A stretch of DNA of 64,000 nucleotides from Bacteroides sp. 519. GTDB lineage: Bacteria; Bacteroidota; Bacteroidia; Bacteroidales; Bacteroidaceae. A program made the translations under genes and the position numbers. Shown piece after piece: positions 18,104 to 28,906 of the stretch. The notes beneath the pieces are model-generated. The model was not told the DNA's origin. It saw nothing but the letters and a program-made list of their open reading frames with translations, and ran no database searches. The stretch spans positions 62,001 to 126,000 of the forward strand of contig NZ_QVMJ01000006.1 of NCBI RefSeq assembly GCF_010500955.1, in the 5' to 3' direction. Within the stretch, counting starts at the first letter, position 1, and each line of letters opens with the position of its first letter.

Positions 18104-21100
18104 ATGACACGATTAAAGCTATTCACAAGCACATTTATCTTATCCTGCATAATGGGAATCTCTCTTTGTGCACAGGATGGTTTTAACTACTATTTCACCC
18201 ATATAAACGGTGAAAACGGACTTTCTGCCAGCAATGTTAAAGCTATATTGCAAGATAGTTATGGCTTTATGTGGTTTGGTACAAAGAACGGGCTTAACCG
18301 CTACAACGGAACTTCCATACTTCAACTGAATTGTTACGATCCGGAAACCGAAACGGGGAATAATAACATCAGTGCATTGTTTGAAGATAAAGACCATAAA
18401 CTATGGGTAGGTACCGACCGCGGAATTTACATCTATAACCCAGCCGAAGACGTTTTTCGTCAACTAAAGCCCCGTTCGTCCGGAGGAGTAACACCCGATA
18501 ACTGGGTGGCCGAGATACTATCGGATGCAAAAGGCCACATCTGGGTACTCATCCCCGACCAAGGGATATTCTGTTTCAGAGGCGATGAAATGGGATATTA
18601 TGCAATCAACAATAAAATCAATTTTAAGAGCGAAAGCCCAAACTGTATTGGTATAAATGAGAAAGGTGAGGTATGGGTTGGAACATCTAATCTGGGACTT
18701 TTTAAATACAATCCGGGAAAAGATACTTTTGAGCAGTATATAAACGGAGATAGTTTTAAACTTGCCGAAAAAAGCATTGAGAGCATCTGTTTTCAGGGAG
18801 ACGATATTGTTTTGGCCATTCATGAAGGCGAATTGCTAAAGTATAGCCCTGTTACCGGCCATTTATCCATCCTTCCTTTTCTCAATAAAAAGAAAACTTT
18901 TCTGCGTGATGTAATGTGCTTTGGCGATGAAATATGGTTGGGCTCGCATCACGGACTGTTTGTTATCAATGAAAAGAAGCAAAGCGTTATTCATTTAAAG
19001 GAAGACCTGATGCGCTCTTTCAGCCTGTCGGATAATATTATTTATAATATATACCGTGACCACGATGGTGGTATATGGATAGGTACCATGTTTGGAGGAG
19101 TAAACTATTTGCCTGCACATTCTTTTACCTTCGATAAGTATGTTCCCGGAAGCGACGGACGTTCTTTGAATACCAAACGAATAAGAGGACTGGCCAAAGA
19201 CACCGATGGAAACATCTGGATTGGTACCGAAGACAGTGGAATAAATGTATTGAATCCTCAAACAGGAGATGTTCATCAGATTTATGGTAGTAATCCCGAC
19301 CGTCTTATTACGCTCTGTGTGGAACACTACAACAATCAGGTTTATTGTGGCTTGTTTAAACAGGGAATGGATGTTATAACCCTCCCGGAAGAGGGGCTGC
19401 ATAACATCAGTGAAAAAGAACTGGGCATTGACGAAGGCAGTGTTTATTCTTTCATAATCGACAGTAAAGGAAGAAAATGGATTGGCACTGGATGGGGACT
19501 GTATATCTCCGAACCGGGTAAGAATACATATAACCGTATAGATGCTGTAGGCTATAACTGGATTTTCGATATCATGGAAGCTTCCGATGGAAATGTATGG
19601 CTTGCAACTATGGGAAATGGCGTTTGGAGATACAATCAGGAAACTGGTTCTTTTCGCTGTTATCCTTACGAGGAGGGTAAAATCAGTTCCAATTCTGTTA
19701 GTTCTATCATGGAGGACAGTAAAGGTAACATCTGGTTCTCTACCGACAGGGGCGGGATATGTAAATACAGCAATGCAGACGATCGTTTCACTACCTTTAC
19801 TATGCTAGACGGGCTGCCCGATGATGTTAGTTATGATATTCTGGAAGATGATTGCGGCAACTTGTGGTTTGGAACCAACAAAGGCTTAGTGAAATTCAAT
19901 CCTGAAACAAAATACATTCGGGTGTTTACAACCAAAGACGGATTGCTGGGTAATCAGTTTAATTATAAATCGGCATTAAAGGCTAACGATGGACGTTTTT
20001 ACTTCGGAGGGATAAACGGATTGATCGCTTTTGATCCTAATACAGTTGAAAAAGATCATCCTATTGCCCCAGTATATATATCAAAGCTGAGTATATACAA
20101 CAAAGAAGTAACGGTTCATTCGCCTAATACACCGTTGAAAAGGTCGATAATCCATACCGACAAGATAGTATTAGAGCATAACCAGGCTAATCTAAGCTTT
20201 GATGTGGCTTTACTGAGTTACTCTACCAGCGAAGCCAATCAATATTATTACTGTATGGAACCTTTAGACCACGAATGGATTAGGGCAGCCAGTAATCAGA
20301 ATATATCTTATGCCAAGCTATCGCCCGGAAAATATACTTTCAAAGTGCAGGCTTCTAACGGAAATGGAGGCGAAGTCTCTACCCGGTCACTGGCTATTGT
20401 TATTTTACCACCCTGGTGGCAATCGCCATGGGCATATATTGCATATACTGTATGTGTGCTGCTGTTGCTGTATGCCTGCTTCTTCTGGTATCAACGACGA
20501 AAGGAGCGGCAAATGGAAGAACGGCAAAAACTCTTTGAAGTAGAAAAGGAAAAGGAACTTTACGAGTCGAAAGTTGAATTCTTTACCGAAATAGCACACG
20601 AAATCCGCACACCGCTTTCACTTATAAATGGCCCACTCGAAGCCATACAGGAAATGGAAGTGGCCGAACCGGGACTAAAGAAATACATCCGTGTAATGGT
20701 GCAAAACACAAAGCGGTTGCTGGAACTTACCGGGCAATTACTCGACTTCCAGAAGATCAGTGCCAATAAAATGGTAATGAAGTATGAAAGTGTTGATATT
20801 ACCAGCTTATTGAAAGAAACGGTGGCCCGTTTCGAAATAAACATAAGTTTGAACAAGAAACAGTTAATTCTGAATCTTTCTGAAGAGAATGTATGGGCAG
20901 CAGTAGATAAAGAAGCTATCACCAAAATATTGAGTAACCTGTTGAATAATGCACTTAAATATGCACAGCAAACAATTATTGTTGAACTGGAAAAAGACAC
21001 GGTTAACTTTACTATCCGTGTAACAAGTGATGGGATAAAGATTCCCGAAGGAATAAGCCGGCACATCTTTGAACCGTTTTACCAAACGGAGAAAAAGGAA

Positions 21101-22114
21101 GAAGTTAGAAGCGGAGTAGGAATAGGCCTCTCGCTGGCACGTTCGTTGGCATTGCTTCATAAAGGTGCTCTATTTCTCGATACGAAACAGAAAGACAATG
21201 TATTTATACTCACTGTACCGCTTAATAAGGACGGAATTATACAAGAAAACGATAAGACCATTCAAAAAGATATTGTAGTTCTCGACGAGGAAACATCGTT
21301 GGCTACCGACACACACAGTTATACCCTGTTGCTGGTTGAAGATAATGAAAGCATGCTATCTTTTATTCAAGACAGATTACAGGAGTTTTTCACCATCGAG
21401 ATAGCCCGAAATGGCAAAGAGGCACTCGAAATTCTTCGTAGCATTCATGTAGATTTGGTGATAAGTGATATTATGATGCCTGTGATGAATGGCTATCAGA
21501 TGTGTAAAGAGATAAAATCTGATATAAACCTTTCGCACATCCCGGTAATCTTCCTTACTGCTAAGAATGATATCGACAGTAAAATAAACGGGTTAAAGTA
21601 TGGTGCAGAAGCGTATGTAGAAAAACCTTTCTCGTTCAACTACCTTAAAGAACAGGTACTATCCTTGCTCGATAATCGCCGGCGCGAGAGGGAGGCTTTC
21701 TCCAAACGTCCTTTCTTCTCTGTTAATAACATGCAGATGAACAAGGCCGATGAAGAGTTTATGAATAAAGTAATTAAAATTATAGAAGACAATATTACCG
21801 ATGATAACTTTGGGGTAGAACGCATGGCAGATATCCTTTGCATGAGTAGGTCGAGCCTGCTACGCAAGATTAAAACCTTGTTTAACCTTTCTCCTATTGA
21901 CTTTATCCGCCTTATTAAATTAAAGAAGGCTGCCGAGTTTATTCAGGATGGCAAATACCGTATAGGTGATATTTGTTATATGGTAGGTATCAACTCCCCA
22001 TCTTATTTCAGTAAACTATTTCTTAAGCAATTTGGTATGACACCAAAGGATTTTGAAAAACAGTACCAGAATGGGAAACAGTTTGTTATTACTCAGGAAA
22101 TAAAGAATAAGTAG
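18104..22114 (+). CDS. Hybrid two-component system sensor/regulator (HTCS)
   Basis: The 1336-residue protein fuses a whole signalling path. After a signal peptide comes a periplasmic beta-propeller of Reg_prop repeats (GLNRYNG, WVGTDRGIY and similar, to about residue 690), a Y_Y_Y domain (about 700-775), and one membrane helix (about 780-800). A HisKA domain follows with phospho-acceptor His832 in HEIRTP, then HATPase_c (NLLNNALKYA; GVGIGLSLARS), a receiver with Asp1122 in SDIMMPVMNGYQM, and a C-terminal AraC-type HTH pair. Such proteins bind an oligosaccharide in the periplasm and activate the neighbouring utilization locus. The ATPase G1 box reads SDGIKIP, not the usual DNGIGIP, a mild departure. 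It is divergent from GH95 and is the likely activator of this locus. Confidence 0.97.
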   Translation: MTRLKLFTSTFILSCIMGISLCAQDGFNYYFTHINGENGLSASNVKAILQDSYGFMWFGTKNGLNRYNGTSILQLNCYDPETETGNNNISALFEDKDHKLWVGTDRGIYIYNPAEDVFRQLKPRSSGGVTPDNWVAEILSDAKGHIWVLIPDQGIFCFRGDEMGYYAINNKINFKSESPNCIGINEKGEVWVGTSNLGLFKYNPGKDTFEQYINGDSFKLAEKSIESICFQGDDIVLAIHEGELLKYSPVTGHLSILPFLNKKKTFLRDVMCFGDEIWLGSHHGLFVINEKKQSVIHLKEDLMRSFSLSDNIIYNIYRDHDGGIWIGTMFGGVNYLPAHSFTFDKYVPGSDGRSLNTKRIRGLAKDTDGNIWIGTEDSGINVLNPQTGDVHQIYGSNPDRLITLCVEHYNNQVYCGLFKQGMDVITLPEEGLHNISEKELGIDEGSVYSFIIDSKGRKWIGTGWGLYISEPGKNTYNRIDAVGYNWIFDIMEASDGNVWLATMGNGVWRYNQETGSFRCYPYEEGKISSNSVSSIMEDSKGNIWFSTDRGGICKYSNADDRFTTFTMLDGLPDDVSYDILEDDCGNLWFGTNKGLVKFNPETKYIRVFTTKDGLLGNQFNYKSALKANDGRFYFGGINGLIAFDPNTVEKDHPIAPVYISKLSIYNKEVTVHSPNTPLKRSIIHTDKIVLEHNQANLSFDVALLSYSTSEANQYYYCMEPLDHEWIRAASNQNISYAKLSPGKYTFKVQASNGNGGEVSTRSLAIVILPPWWQSPWAYIAYTVCVLLLLYACFFWYQRRKERQMEERQKLFEVEKEKELYESKVEFFTEIAHEIRTPLSLINGPLEAIQEMEVAEPGLKKYIRVMVQNTKRLLELTGQLLDFQKISANKMVMKYESVDITSLLKETVARFEINISLNKKQLILNLSEENVWAAVDKEAITKILSNLLNNALKYAQQTIIVELEKDTVNFTIRVTSDGIKIPEGISRHIFEPFYQTEKKEEVRSGVGIGLSLARSLALLHKGALFLDTKQKDNVFILTVPLNKDGIIQENDKTIQKDIVVLDEETSLATDTHSYTLLLVEDNESMLSFIQDRLQEFFTIEIARNGKEALEILRSIHVDLVISDIMMPVMNGYQMCKEIKSDINLSHIPVIFLTAKNDIDSKINGLKYGAEAYVEKPFSFNYLKEQVLSLLDNRRREREAFSKRPFFSVNNMQMNKADEEFMNKVIKIIEDNITDDNFGVERMADILCMSRSSLLRKIKTLFNLSPIDFIRLIKLKKAAEFIQDGKYRIGDICYMVGINSPSYFSKLFLKQFGMTPKDFEKQYQNGKQFVITQEIKNK

Positions 22115-22171
22115 ATTTAGCTTGTAGTCCTTATAGCTTTGAAGCTTAAACCTATTGGATTTTGTTTTGGT

Positions 22172-22275
22172 ACACCCGGGTGTACAATGCATTAACACCC
22201 GGGTGTACACGACTTGAACACCCGGGTGTCGACAACGTGTAGACCCGGGTGTTAGCACACCGTACACCCGGGTGT
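22172..22275. repeat. Five-copy array of 12-bp palindromes with 23-bp period
   Basis: ACACCCGGGTGT occurs at 22172-22183, 22195-22206, 22218-22229, 22241-22252 (AGACCCGGGTGT) and 22264-22275. Every centre is exactly 23 bp from the next and the 11-bp spacers share no sequence. The first copy extends to a 16-bp perfect palindrome (22170-22185). It is the same element as at 7962-8019, with more copies. It lies in the 367-bp gap between the HTCS and the plus-strand glycosidase genes. The repeat is too short for CRISPR and no cas gene is near. Apart from a weak promoter candidate near 22452 (TATTTTTG), nothing else was seen in this gap. Confidence 0.95.
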
Positions 22276-22481
22276 TCAAAGCTCAAGGATACTGGGTTTT
22301 AAAATCAATTCCAGTAGCATATCTATACTATCCTTATTTAATAAGCATCAAAATATAGCACATTTACACTTTCTATCCTTTTCAAGCATTGTTTGCAGTA
22401 AATCTTTCATTTTTTGATTCGTTTGTTTATCGCCATTTTTCCTATAGTCTCTATTTTTGGGATATTCAAATAATTAAATCA

Positions 22482-24485
22482 ATGAAAAGCAAAATTCAGT
22501 ATTTAAAGAGCCTCTTGGGGGTTTGTCTTCTTTTTATGGTTACCAGTTGTAACAACCATGCCGAAGACCTAACAGTGGGAAAATGGAAAATCAGTTTCAA
22601 TGCAGATAAAAAGGCAATAGATGTATATCAAAATACTGTTCTTATTGCCGATGCCCTATATGCAACTTATCATTTAGAGGGTAAACAGGTGGCCTCCTGT
22701 AATTATTCAAACTATAAGGTATCAAATAATAAAATCGTTGATTCTTTTGGTACCGGTTATCAGTACACTATTATTTATACGGACAATGAGCTACCCAAGC
22801 TAACCCAGTATTTCTATGTATATCCGGATAAAGATTATGTATTAACCGATTTCATCCTTGAAGATAACAACGGAATTGCCTCTAACCGGATGGCTCCTGT
22901 ACAAATAGACCAAATGCCTCAAATACTTAATACTGGTGATAACCGGGCTCTCTTCATGCCTTTTGATAATGATAAATGGATCCGATACCAGTCTCACCCG
23001 CTTACATTCGATCAACTAACCAGTTACGAAGTAACAGCTATCTTCAACAATGACGATCGCCGGGGGCTGATTATTGGCTCGGTAGAACACGACAATTGGA
23101 AAACAGCAGTTTTAATAGGAAATAAAGATAACATCTGTTCGTTGATGTGCTATGGTGGTGTAGCCGACGAACTAACACGGGATGTAAAAGAACATGGTAT
23201 AGTAATAGGTAAAAAGATCAAATCGCCCAAAATTCTATTGGGTCTTTTCAGTGACTGGCGCAACGGGCTGGAAGAGTACGCCCATGCCAATGCCGTAATT
23301 GCCCCACCCAAAACCTGGGAGAAAGCTGTTCCATTTGGTTGGAACAGCTGGGGGGCATTACAGTTTAACCTTACCTGGCAGAAGGCTCTTGAAGTATCCG
23401 ACTTCTTTAAAAACAATCTGCAAAACCATCACTTTGTAAACCCTGATAATACAGTGTACATCGGGCTAGATTCTGGTTGGAACAGTTTTAGCGAGGAGCA
23501 ACTGAAATCTTTTATAGAGAAATGCAAAGCCAACGGGCAAATTGGCGGTATCTACTGGACACCGTTTACCGACTGGGGACGTAATCCTGAACGCACCATT
23601 GATGCTGCCCCTGAATATAAATACAAAGATATCTACCTCTATGCCAACGGAAATCCACAGGAGTTAGATGGCGCCTACGCTATTGACCCAACCCACCCAG
23701 CAGTAGAAGCAATGATGAAAGAAACATCCGAGCTCTTTCGCCGCACAGGCTTTGAATACGTAAAAATGGACTTCATGACACATGGTGCTATGGAAGCCGA
23801 TGGTTGGTACAATAAACAGATTACTACCGGCATACAAGGATACAACTATGGTATGCAACTACTGAACAAGTATTTTGGTGACATGTACATCAATCTATCC
23901 ATTTCACCGGTATTCCCGGCACACTATGCACAATCCAGACGAATAGCCTGCGATGCATGGAACAAGATTAAAGATACCGAATATACCCTCAACGCCCTGT
24001 CTTATGGATGGTGGCAAAAATACATCTACCAATATAACGATGCCGATCATATTGTTTTGCGCGATGCAACCGAAGGTGAGAACCGGGCACGTATCACCTC
24101 GGGTATTATTACCGGAATTTACATTGCAGGCGATGATTTCAGCAAAGATGGACCTGCCGAAGCAAAGGAAAGAGCAAAGAAGTTTATGACCAACGCAGCT
24201 GTAAATGCTGTAGCCACCGGAGAGGTTTTCCGTCCGGTTGAAGGTAATGGTGAACAATCAGAAAACATATTTGTACGAACAGATATAAATGGTAGTCTCT
24301 ATTGCGCTATCTTTAACTACTCGGAAAATGAATCAGTAGTATCTTTATCATTGGAAAGAATAGGATTGGATATGGATAAAGAATACCATGTTACAGAATT
24401 GTGGAGCGGCAAGCAGTTCACTTCCAGCACTGAATTATCTCTTACCATACCGGCAAAGGATGTGAAGTTTATCCACATCAACTAA
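22482..24485 (+). CDS. Clan GH-D glycoside hydrolase (alpha-galactosidase-like) lipoprotein
   Basis: The frame opens at 22389, but the ATG at 22482 starts a standard lipoprotein signal (LLGVCLLFMVTSC), giving 667 residues. An N-terminal beta-sandwich (to about residue 280) is followed by a TIM barrel with PFGWNSWGALQFN, YIGLDSGWNSF and YVKMDFMTHG, where Asp430 is the likely nucleophile. IACDAW follows, with Asp491 the likely acid/base. These match clan GH-D (GH27/GH36 relatives), which cleave alpha-galactosides or alpha-N-acetylgalactosaminides. A C-terminal beta domain follows. It heads a plus-strand trio with the next GH36 and GH92 genes. Exact family and substrate are uncertain. Confidence 0.82.
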   Translation: MKSKIQYLKSLLGVCLLFMVTSCNNHAEDLTVGKWKISFNADKKAIDVYQNTVLIADALYATYHLEGKQVASCNYSNYKVSNNKIVDSFGTGYQYTIIYTDNELPKLTQYFYVYPDKDYVLTDFILEDNNGIASNRMAPVQIDQMPQILNTGDNRALFMPFDNDKWIRYQSHPLTFDQLTSYEVTAIFNNDDRRGLIIGSVEHDNWKTAVLIGNKDNICSLMCYGGVADELTRDVKEHGIVIGKKIKSPKILLGLFSDWRNGLEEYAHANAVIAPPKTWEKAVPFGWNSWGALQFNLTWQKALEVSDFFKNNLQNHHFVNPDNTVYIGLDSGWNSFSEEQLKSFIEKCKANGQIGGIYWTPFTDWGRNPERTIDAAPEYKYKDIYLYANGNPQELDGAYAIDPTHPAVEAMMKETSELFRRTGFEYVKMDFMTHGAMEADGWYNKQITTGIQGYNYGMQLLNKYFGDMYINLSISPVFPAHYAQSRRIACDAWNKIKDTEYTLNALSYGWWQKYIYQYNDADHIVLRDATEGENRARITSGIITGIYIAGDDFSKDGPAEAKERAKKFMTNAAVNAVATGEVFRPVEGNGEQSENIFVRTDINGSLYCAIFNYSENESVVSLSLERIGLDMDKEYHVTELWSGKQFTSSTELSLTIPAKDVKFIHIN

Positions 24486-24502
24486 TTAACGAAATAAATA
24501 TC

Positions 24503-26656
24503 ATGAAACTAAAAACAGTATTTCTTCTCCTTTTGTGTCTGCCTATCTGGCTGAAAGCCGCAGATAATCCCATTATTAAAATTGAAACGGGAAACATAAG
24601 CCTTATCTATCAGGTAGCCGATAACGGCCGTTTATACCAGCGTTACCTGGGAAAAAAGCTAACCCATAACTCCGACTTTTATTATCTTCCGCAAGGAACC
24701 GAAGCCTATATTACCCACGGTATGGAAGATTACTTTGAGCCTGCCATTCGGATATTGCACAATGATGGTAATCCTTCTTTGCTGCTGAAATATGTATCGC
24801 ATACCACCCGGCAGGCAGATAAAGGAATAAATGAAACAATCATCACTCTGCAAGATGATAAATACCCTGTTACCGTTAAGCTACATTATACAAGCTACGA
24901 TAAAGAAAATATAATTAAAACATTTACCGAAATAAGTCATGGCGAAAAGAAACCCGTTGTTCTGAGTAAATATGCCTCATCCATGCTTCACCTGAACCGG
25001 GCTAAATACTTCCTCACAGAGTTTTCGGGTGATTGGGCACACGAGGTTAATATTGCCGAACGCCAGTTGGCTTTTGGCAAGAAAGAAATAGACACCAAGC
25101 TGGGTTCACGCGCTAATATGTTTGTATCCCCATTCTTTCAACTGGCATTAGATAGCGAGTCGGAAGAGAATAACGGTGAAGTATTGGTAGGAACCATTGG
25201 CTGGACAGGTAACTTCCGCTTTACTTTTGAAGTAGATAACGAGAATAAATTACGCATTATCTCTGGCATTAACCCTTATGCCTCCGAATATACGTTGGCA
25301 GCGAATGATGTATTCCGTACACCCGACTTCTATTTCACCTACAGCTTTGAAGGCAGAGGACAGGCCAGCCGTAATTTTCACGATTGGGCACGTTACCATC
25401 AACTTAAAGCAGGCAACCAAACCCGCATGACTCTACTCAATAACTGGGAAGCCACTTACTTTGATTTCAACGAAGATAAACTAATCAGCCTCATGGATGA
25501 AGCTGTTAAACTTGGTGTCGACATGTTCCTGTTGGACGATGGATGGTTTGCAAATAAATACCCCCGCAGTAGCGATCATCAGGGATTGGGCGATTGGGAA
25601 GAAACCAAAGACAAGTTGCCCAACAGTGTAGGGCGTTTGGTAGAAGAAGCACAGAAGAAAGGCATTAAGTTTGGTATATGGATTGAGCCCGAGATGGTAA
25701 ACCCCAAAAGCGAACTCTACGAAAAGCATAAAGACTGGGTAATCCATCTGCCTAACCGCGACGAATATTATTTCCGCAACCAGATGGTACTCGACCTTAG
25801 CAACCCAGCTGTGCAAGACCATGTATTTGGTGTAGTAGACAGATTGATGACTCAATACCCCGATATTGCTTTCTTCAAGTGGGATTGCAACAGTCCGATT
25901 ACCAATATTTATTCGCCTTACCTCAAAAACAAACAATCTCATCTGTACATACAACATGTACGCGGACTTTATAACGTTTTGGAAAGAGTAAAAGCCAAAT
26001 ACCCCAACCTGCCCATGATGCTTTGTGCTGGTGGTGGCGGACGTTCGGATTATGAAGCATTGAAATACTTTACAGAATTCTGGCCAAGCGATAATACCGA
26101 CCCAATAGAACGCCTGTTTATTCAGTGGGGCTTTTCGCAGGTATTCCCTAGCAAAACGCTTTGTGCACATGTTACCACATGGAACCGCAATACCAGTATT
26201 AAGTTCCGCACTGATGTAGCCATGATGGGCAAGCTCGGCTTCGATATCAAGCTTGAAGACATGAATACCAATGAACAGCAGTTCTGCCGGCAAGCCGTGA
26301 ACAACTATAATCAACTGAAACCTGTTATCCTGGATGGCGACCTGTACCGTTTGGTTTCTCCTTACGAAGGCAATCATACCTCTTCCATGTATGTGAGTAA
26401 AGATAAAAACAAAGCTGTATTGTTTGCTTTCGATATCCACCCACGCTATGCCGAGAAGTTGCTTCCGATACGTTTGCAGGGATTGGATAAAGATAAAAGC
26501 TATCATGTAAAGGAAATAAATCTGATGCCGGGTGCAAGTTCCTCACTCAATGGTAATGATCAGGTTTACTCTGGCGAATACTTAATGAATGTAGGTATAA
26601 ATATGTTTACCACACAACAATTGAATAGCAGAATAATTGAAATAACAATCAAATGA
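24503..26656 (+). CDS. GH36 family alpha-galactosidase, exported
   Basis: The 717-residue protein begins with a Sec signal peptide (cleavage near residue 20, LPIWLKAAD). The N-terminal supersandwich domain is followed by a barrel with LLNNWEATYFDFNE, MFLLDDGWF, FGIWIEPEMVNP and FFKWDCNSP, in which Asp461 is the nucleophile. WPSDNTDP supplies the acid/base Asp530. These are classic GH36 alpha-galactosidase signatures and the length is normal. It lies 17 bases after the previous glycosidase, and its stop overlaps the GH92 start by 4 bp, so the three are one transcript. Periplasmic alpha-galactosidase activity is the best guess. Confidence 0.93.
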   Translation: MKLKTVFLLLLCLPIWLKAADNPIIKIETGNISLIYQVADNGRLYQRYLGKKLTHNSDFYYLPQGTEAYITHGMEDYFEPAIRILHNDGNPSLLLKYVSHTTRQADKGINETIITLQDDKYPVTVKLHYTSYDKENIIKTFTEISHGEKKPVVLSKYASSMLHLNRAKYFLTEFSGDWAHEVNIAERQLAFGKKEIDTKLGSRANMFVSPFFQLALDSESEENNGEVLVGTIGWTGNFRFTFEVDNENKLRIISGINPYASEYTLAANDVFRTPDFYFTYSFEGRGQASRNFHDWARYHQLKAGNQTRMTLLNNWEATYFDFNEDKLISLMDEAVKLGVDMFLLDDGWFANKYPRSSDHQGLGDWEETKDKLPNSVGRLVEEAQKKGIKFGIWIEPEMVNPKSELYEKHKDWVIHLPNRDEYYFRNQMVLDLSNPAVQDHVFGVVDRLMTQYPDIAFFKWDCNSPITNIYSPYLKNKQSHLYIQHVRGLYNVLERVKAKYPNLPMMLCAGGGGRSDYEALKYFTEFWPSDNTDPIERLFIQWGFSQVFPSKTLCAHVTTWNRNTSIKFRTDVAMMGKLGFDIKLEDMNTNEQQFCRQAVNNYNQLKPVILDGDLYRLVSPYEGNHTSSMYVSKDKNKAVLFAFDIHPRYAEKLLPIRLQGLDKDKSYHVKEINLMPGASSSLNGNDQVYSGEYLMNVGINMFTTQQLNSRIIEITIK

Positions 26657-28856
26657 AAAGAATCTTTTTAAATACCCTCCTTCTCTTTGCCGTTTGTACC
26701 ATCAACGCAGAGAACATAACCAAATACGTAAACCCTTTTATCGGAACCGGAGCCGTACAGGGAGGGCTCTCCGGCAACAACTACCCCGGCGCCACTGTTC
26801 CCTTTGGCATGATTCAACTAAGCCCCGACACCCGCGAAGCTCCTGATTGGGGACAAGCATCCGGATACGACTACAACGACGACCGGATTTACGGTTTCAG
26901 TCACACCCGGCTGAGCGGAACCGGTGCATCCGACCTGATTGACATTCTTCTTCTGCCAACCACCAGCGGCAACAGTTCTTCCGCTTTTTCGCACAAAGAA
27001 GAGAAGGCTGCTCCGGGATATTATCAGGTAGTACTAAAAGACGACAATATAAATGCTGAGCTCACTGCTACCCAGCGTACAGGAATACACCGCTATCAAT
27101 ATCCCGCAGGCAAAGAAGCCAAACTGATACTTGATCTGGACCATTCGGCAAACAAAGGAAGCTGGAACCGAAGAGTTATTAATTCGCAGATACGAATCGT
27201 TAACGACCGCACCATAGAAGGTTACCGCATAATAACCGGATGGGCTAAACTACGTAAGATCTGTTTCCGTATCGAACTGTCTCAGCCTATAGTATCTTCT
27301 ACGGTAAGAGACGGTGGACGGCAACATGAAAACACCACTGTTATCAACGCCATCGATCTGCATGGAGTGTTTAACTTTGGTAAACTAGGGGATCAACCGC
27401 TTATTTGTAAACTGGCAATCTCTCCTGTTTCTATAGAGAATGCCCAACTTAATATGCTGCAGGAGGCCTCTCACTGGGATTTCGATAACTATGTAAGTGT
27501 AGCTGATTCGAGCTGGGAAAAAGAACTCGGCAAGATACAGATAAAAGGTACAGAATTGCAGAAAGAAATCTTTTACACATCGTTATACCACACAATGATA
27601 CAGCCCAATATATTTTCGGATGTAAACGGCGAATACATGGCGGCCGATTATACCACCCGCAAACTCTCTGGCAATGAGGCACACTATACAACCTTTTCAT
27701 TGTGGGATACATACCGGGCGGCTCATCCTCTGTACACTATGGTAAATACTGATCGAGTAGCCGACTTTGTTAAAAGTATGATTCGCCAGTACGATTATTA
27801 CGGTTATTTACCTGTTTGGCAACTATGGGGACAAGATAATTATTGTATGATTGGTAACCACTCCATCCCTGTAATTGTAGATGCAGTAATGAAAGGTATT
27901 CCTGGGATAGATATTGAAAAAGCATACGAAGCTGTTCGTAATAGTTCGCTGATCTCTCATCCTAACTCCCCTTTCGATGTGTGGGAGAAGTATGGCTATA
28001 TGCCCGAAAACATTCAGACTCAATCTGTATCTATTACCCTTGAATTTGCCTTCGACGATTGGTGTGTAGCACAACTGGCAAAGAAACTAGGTAAGGAAGA
28101 AGACTATCAACGCTTCATAAAACGATCGGAGTTTTATAGAAACTTATTTAATCCTGCTACCCGTTTCTTTCAGTCGAAGAACGATAAAGGTGAGTGGATG
28201 GAACCTTTCGATCCTTACAAATATGGTGCAAATGGAGGCTACCCGTTTACGGAAGGTAATGCATGGCAATACTTCTGGTATGTTCCTCATAACATCCCGG
28301 CTCTTATTGACCTCACCGGAGGAGCTAAAACCTTCGAACAAAAACTTGATACTTTCTTTACGAGTACCCAGCAAAGCGGACATTTGAATGATAATGCTTC
28401 CGGATTTGTAGGACAGTATGCACACGGTAATGAACCCAGTCACCACGTTGCTTATTTGTATAACTATGCCGGTAAACCGTGGAAAACCCAGAAGTATGTA
28501 CATCACATCACATCCTTACGGAACTTTACAACAACACCTCATCCGGCTATGCGGGCAATGATGATTGTGGCGAGATGTCTGCTTGGTATGTATTCAGTGC
28601 CATGGGATTTTATCCTGTAAATCCAGCAAGCGGAGAGTATGTTATCGGAACTCCGTTATTAGATGAGGCTGTACTGAAACTACCCGGTAATAAAGAGTTT
28701 CGTATAAAGGCGGAACGCAAATCACCAGAGGATATTTATATCCGTTCAATAAAGCTTAACGGAAAAGTACATAAGGGATATAATATCAGCCATCAGGATA
28801 TTATGAATGGAGGAACGTTAGAGTTCAAGATGGGAAAGAGTCCTAATATGAAATAG
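26653..28856 (+). pseudogene. GH92 family alpha-mannosidase, frameshifted near the C terminus
   Basis: Frame one (26653-28620) encodes a signal peptide, the GH92 N-terminal domain (VNPFIGTGAVQGG, GATVPFGMIQLSPD, FSHTRLSGTG) and the barrel with EGNAWQYFWYVPHN, where Glu534 would be the general acid. At 28501-28515 a CATCA-type 5-bp unit is present nearly three times; with one unit fewer the frame would continue as LTELYNNTSSGYAGNDDCGE. That second frame (to 28856) contains GNDDCG with the catalytic base Asp and the normal C-terminal beta domain. The frameshift therefore detaches one half of the active site and the product should be inactive. The intact remainder suggests a recent or reversible event. 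The start overlaps the GH36 stop by 4 bp. Confidence 0.88.
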
Positions 28857-28869
28857 ATTATTGGTTTAT

Positions 28870-28893
28870 AGCCCCGTGCTTCCACACGGGGCT
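28870..28893. terminator. Bidirectional rho-independent terminator
   Basis: A 9-bp stem AGCCCCGTG/CACGGGGCT with a six-base loop lies between the convergent GH92 and GH3 genes, with T-rich sequence on one side and A-rich on the other. Confidence 0.85.
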
Positions 28894-28906
28894 TCTATTT
28901 ACTTAT

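Noticed and set aside
22389..22481. 31-residue extension of the clan GH-D lipoprotein
   Set aside because: It would bury the lipoprotein signal, and the ATG at 22482 starts a standard one.
25481..26506. 341-residue frame antisense to the GH36 gene
   Set aside because: The sense strand encodes a full GH36 enzyme with all motifs; the antisense frame has no recognisable domain. Long antisense frames at 49319-49954 and 20560-21066 were rejected likewise.
28479..28856. Separate small gene after the GH92 gene
   Set aside because: Its residues LTELYNNTSSGYAGNDDCGE are the normal continuation of GH92; it is the second half of a frameshifted gene.
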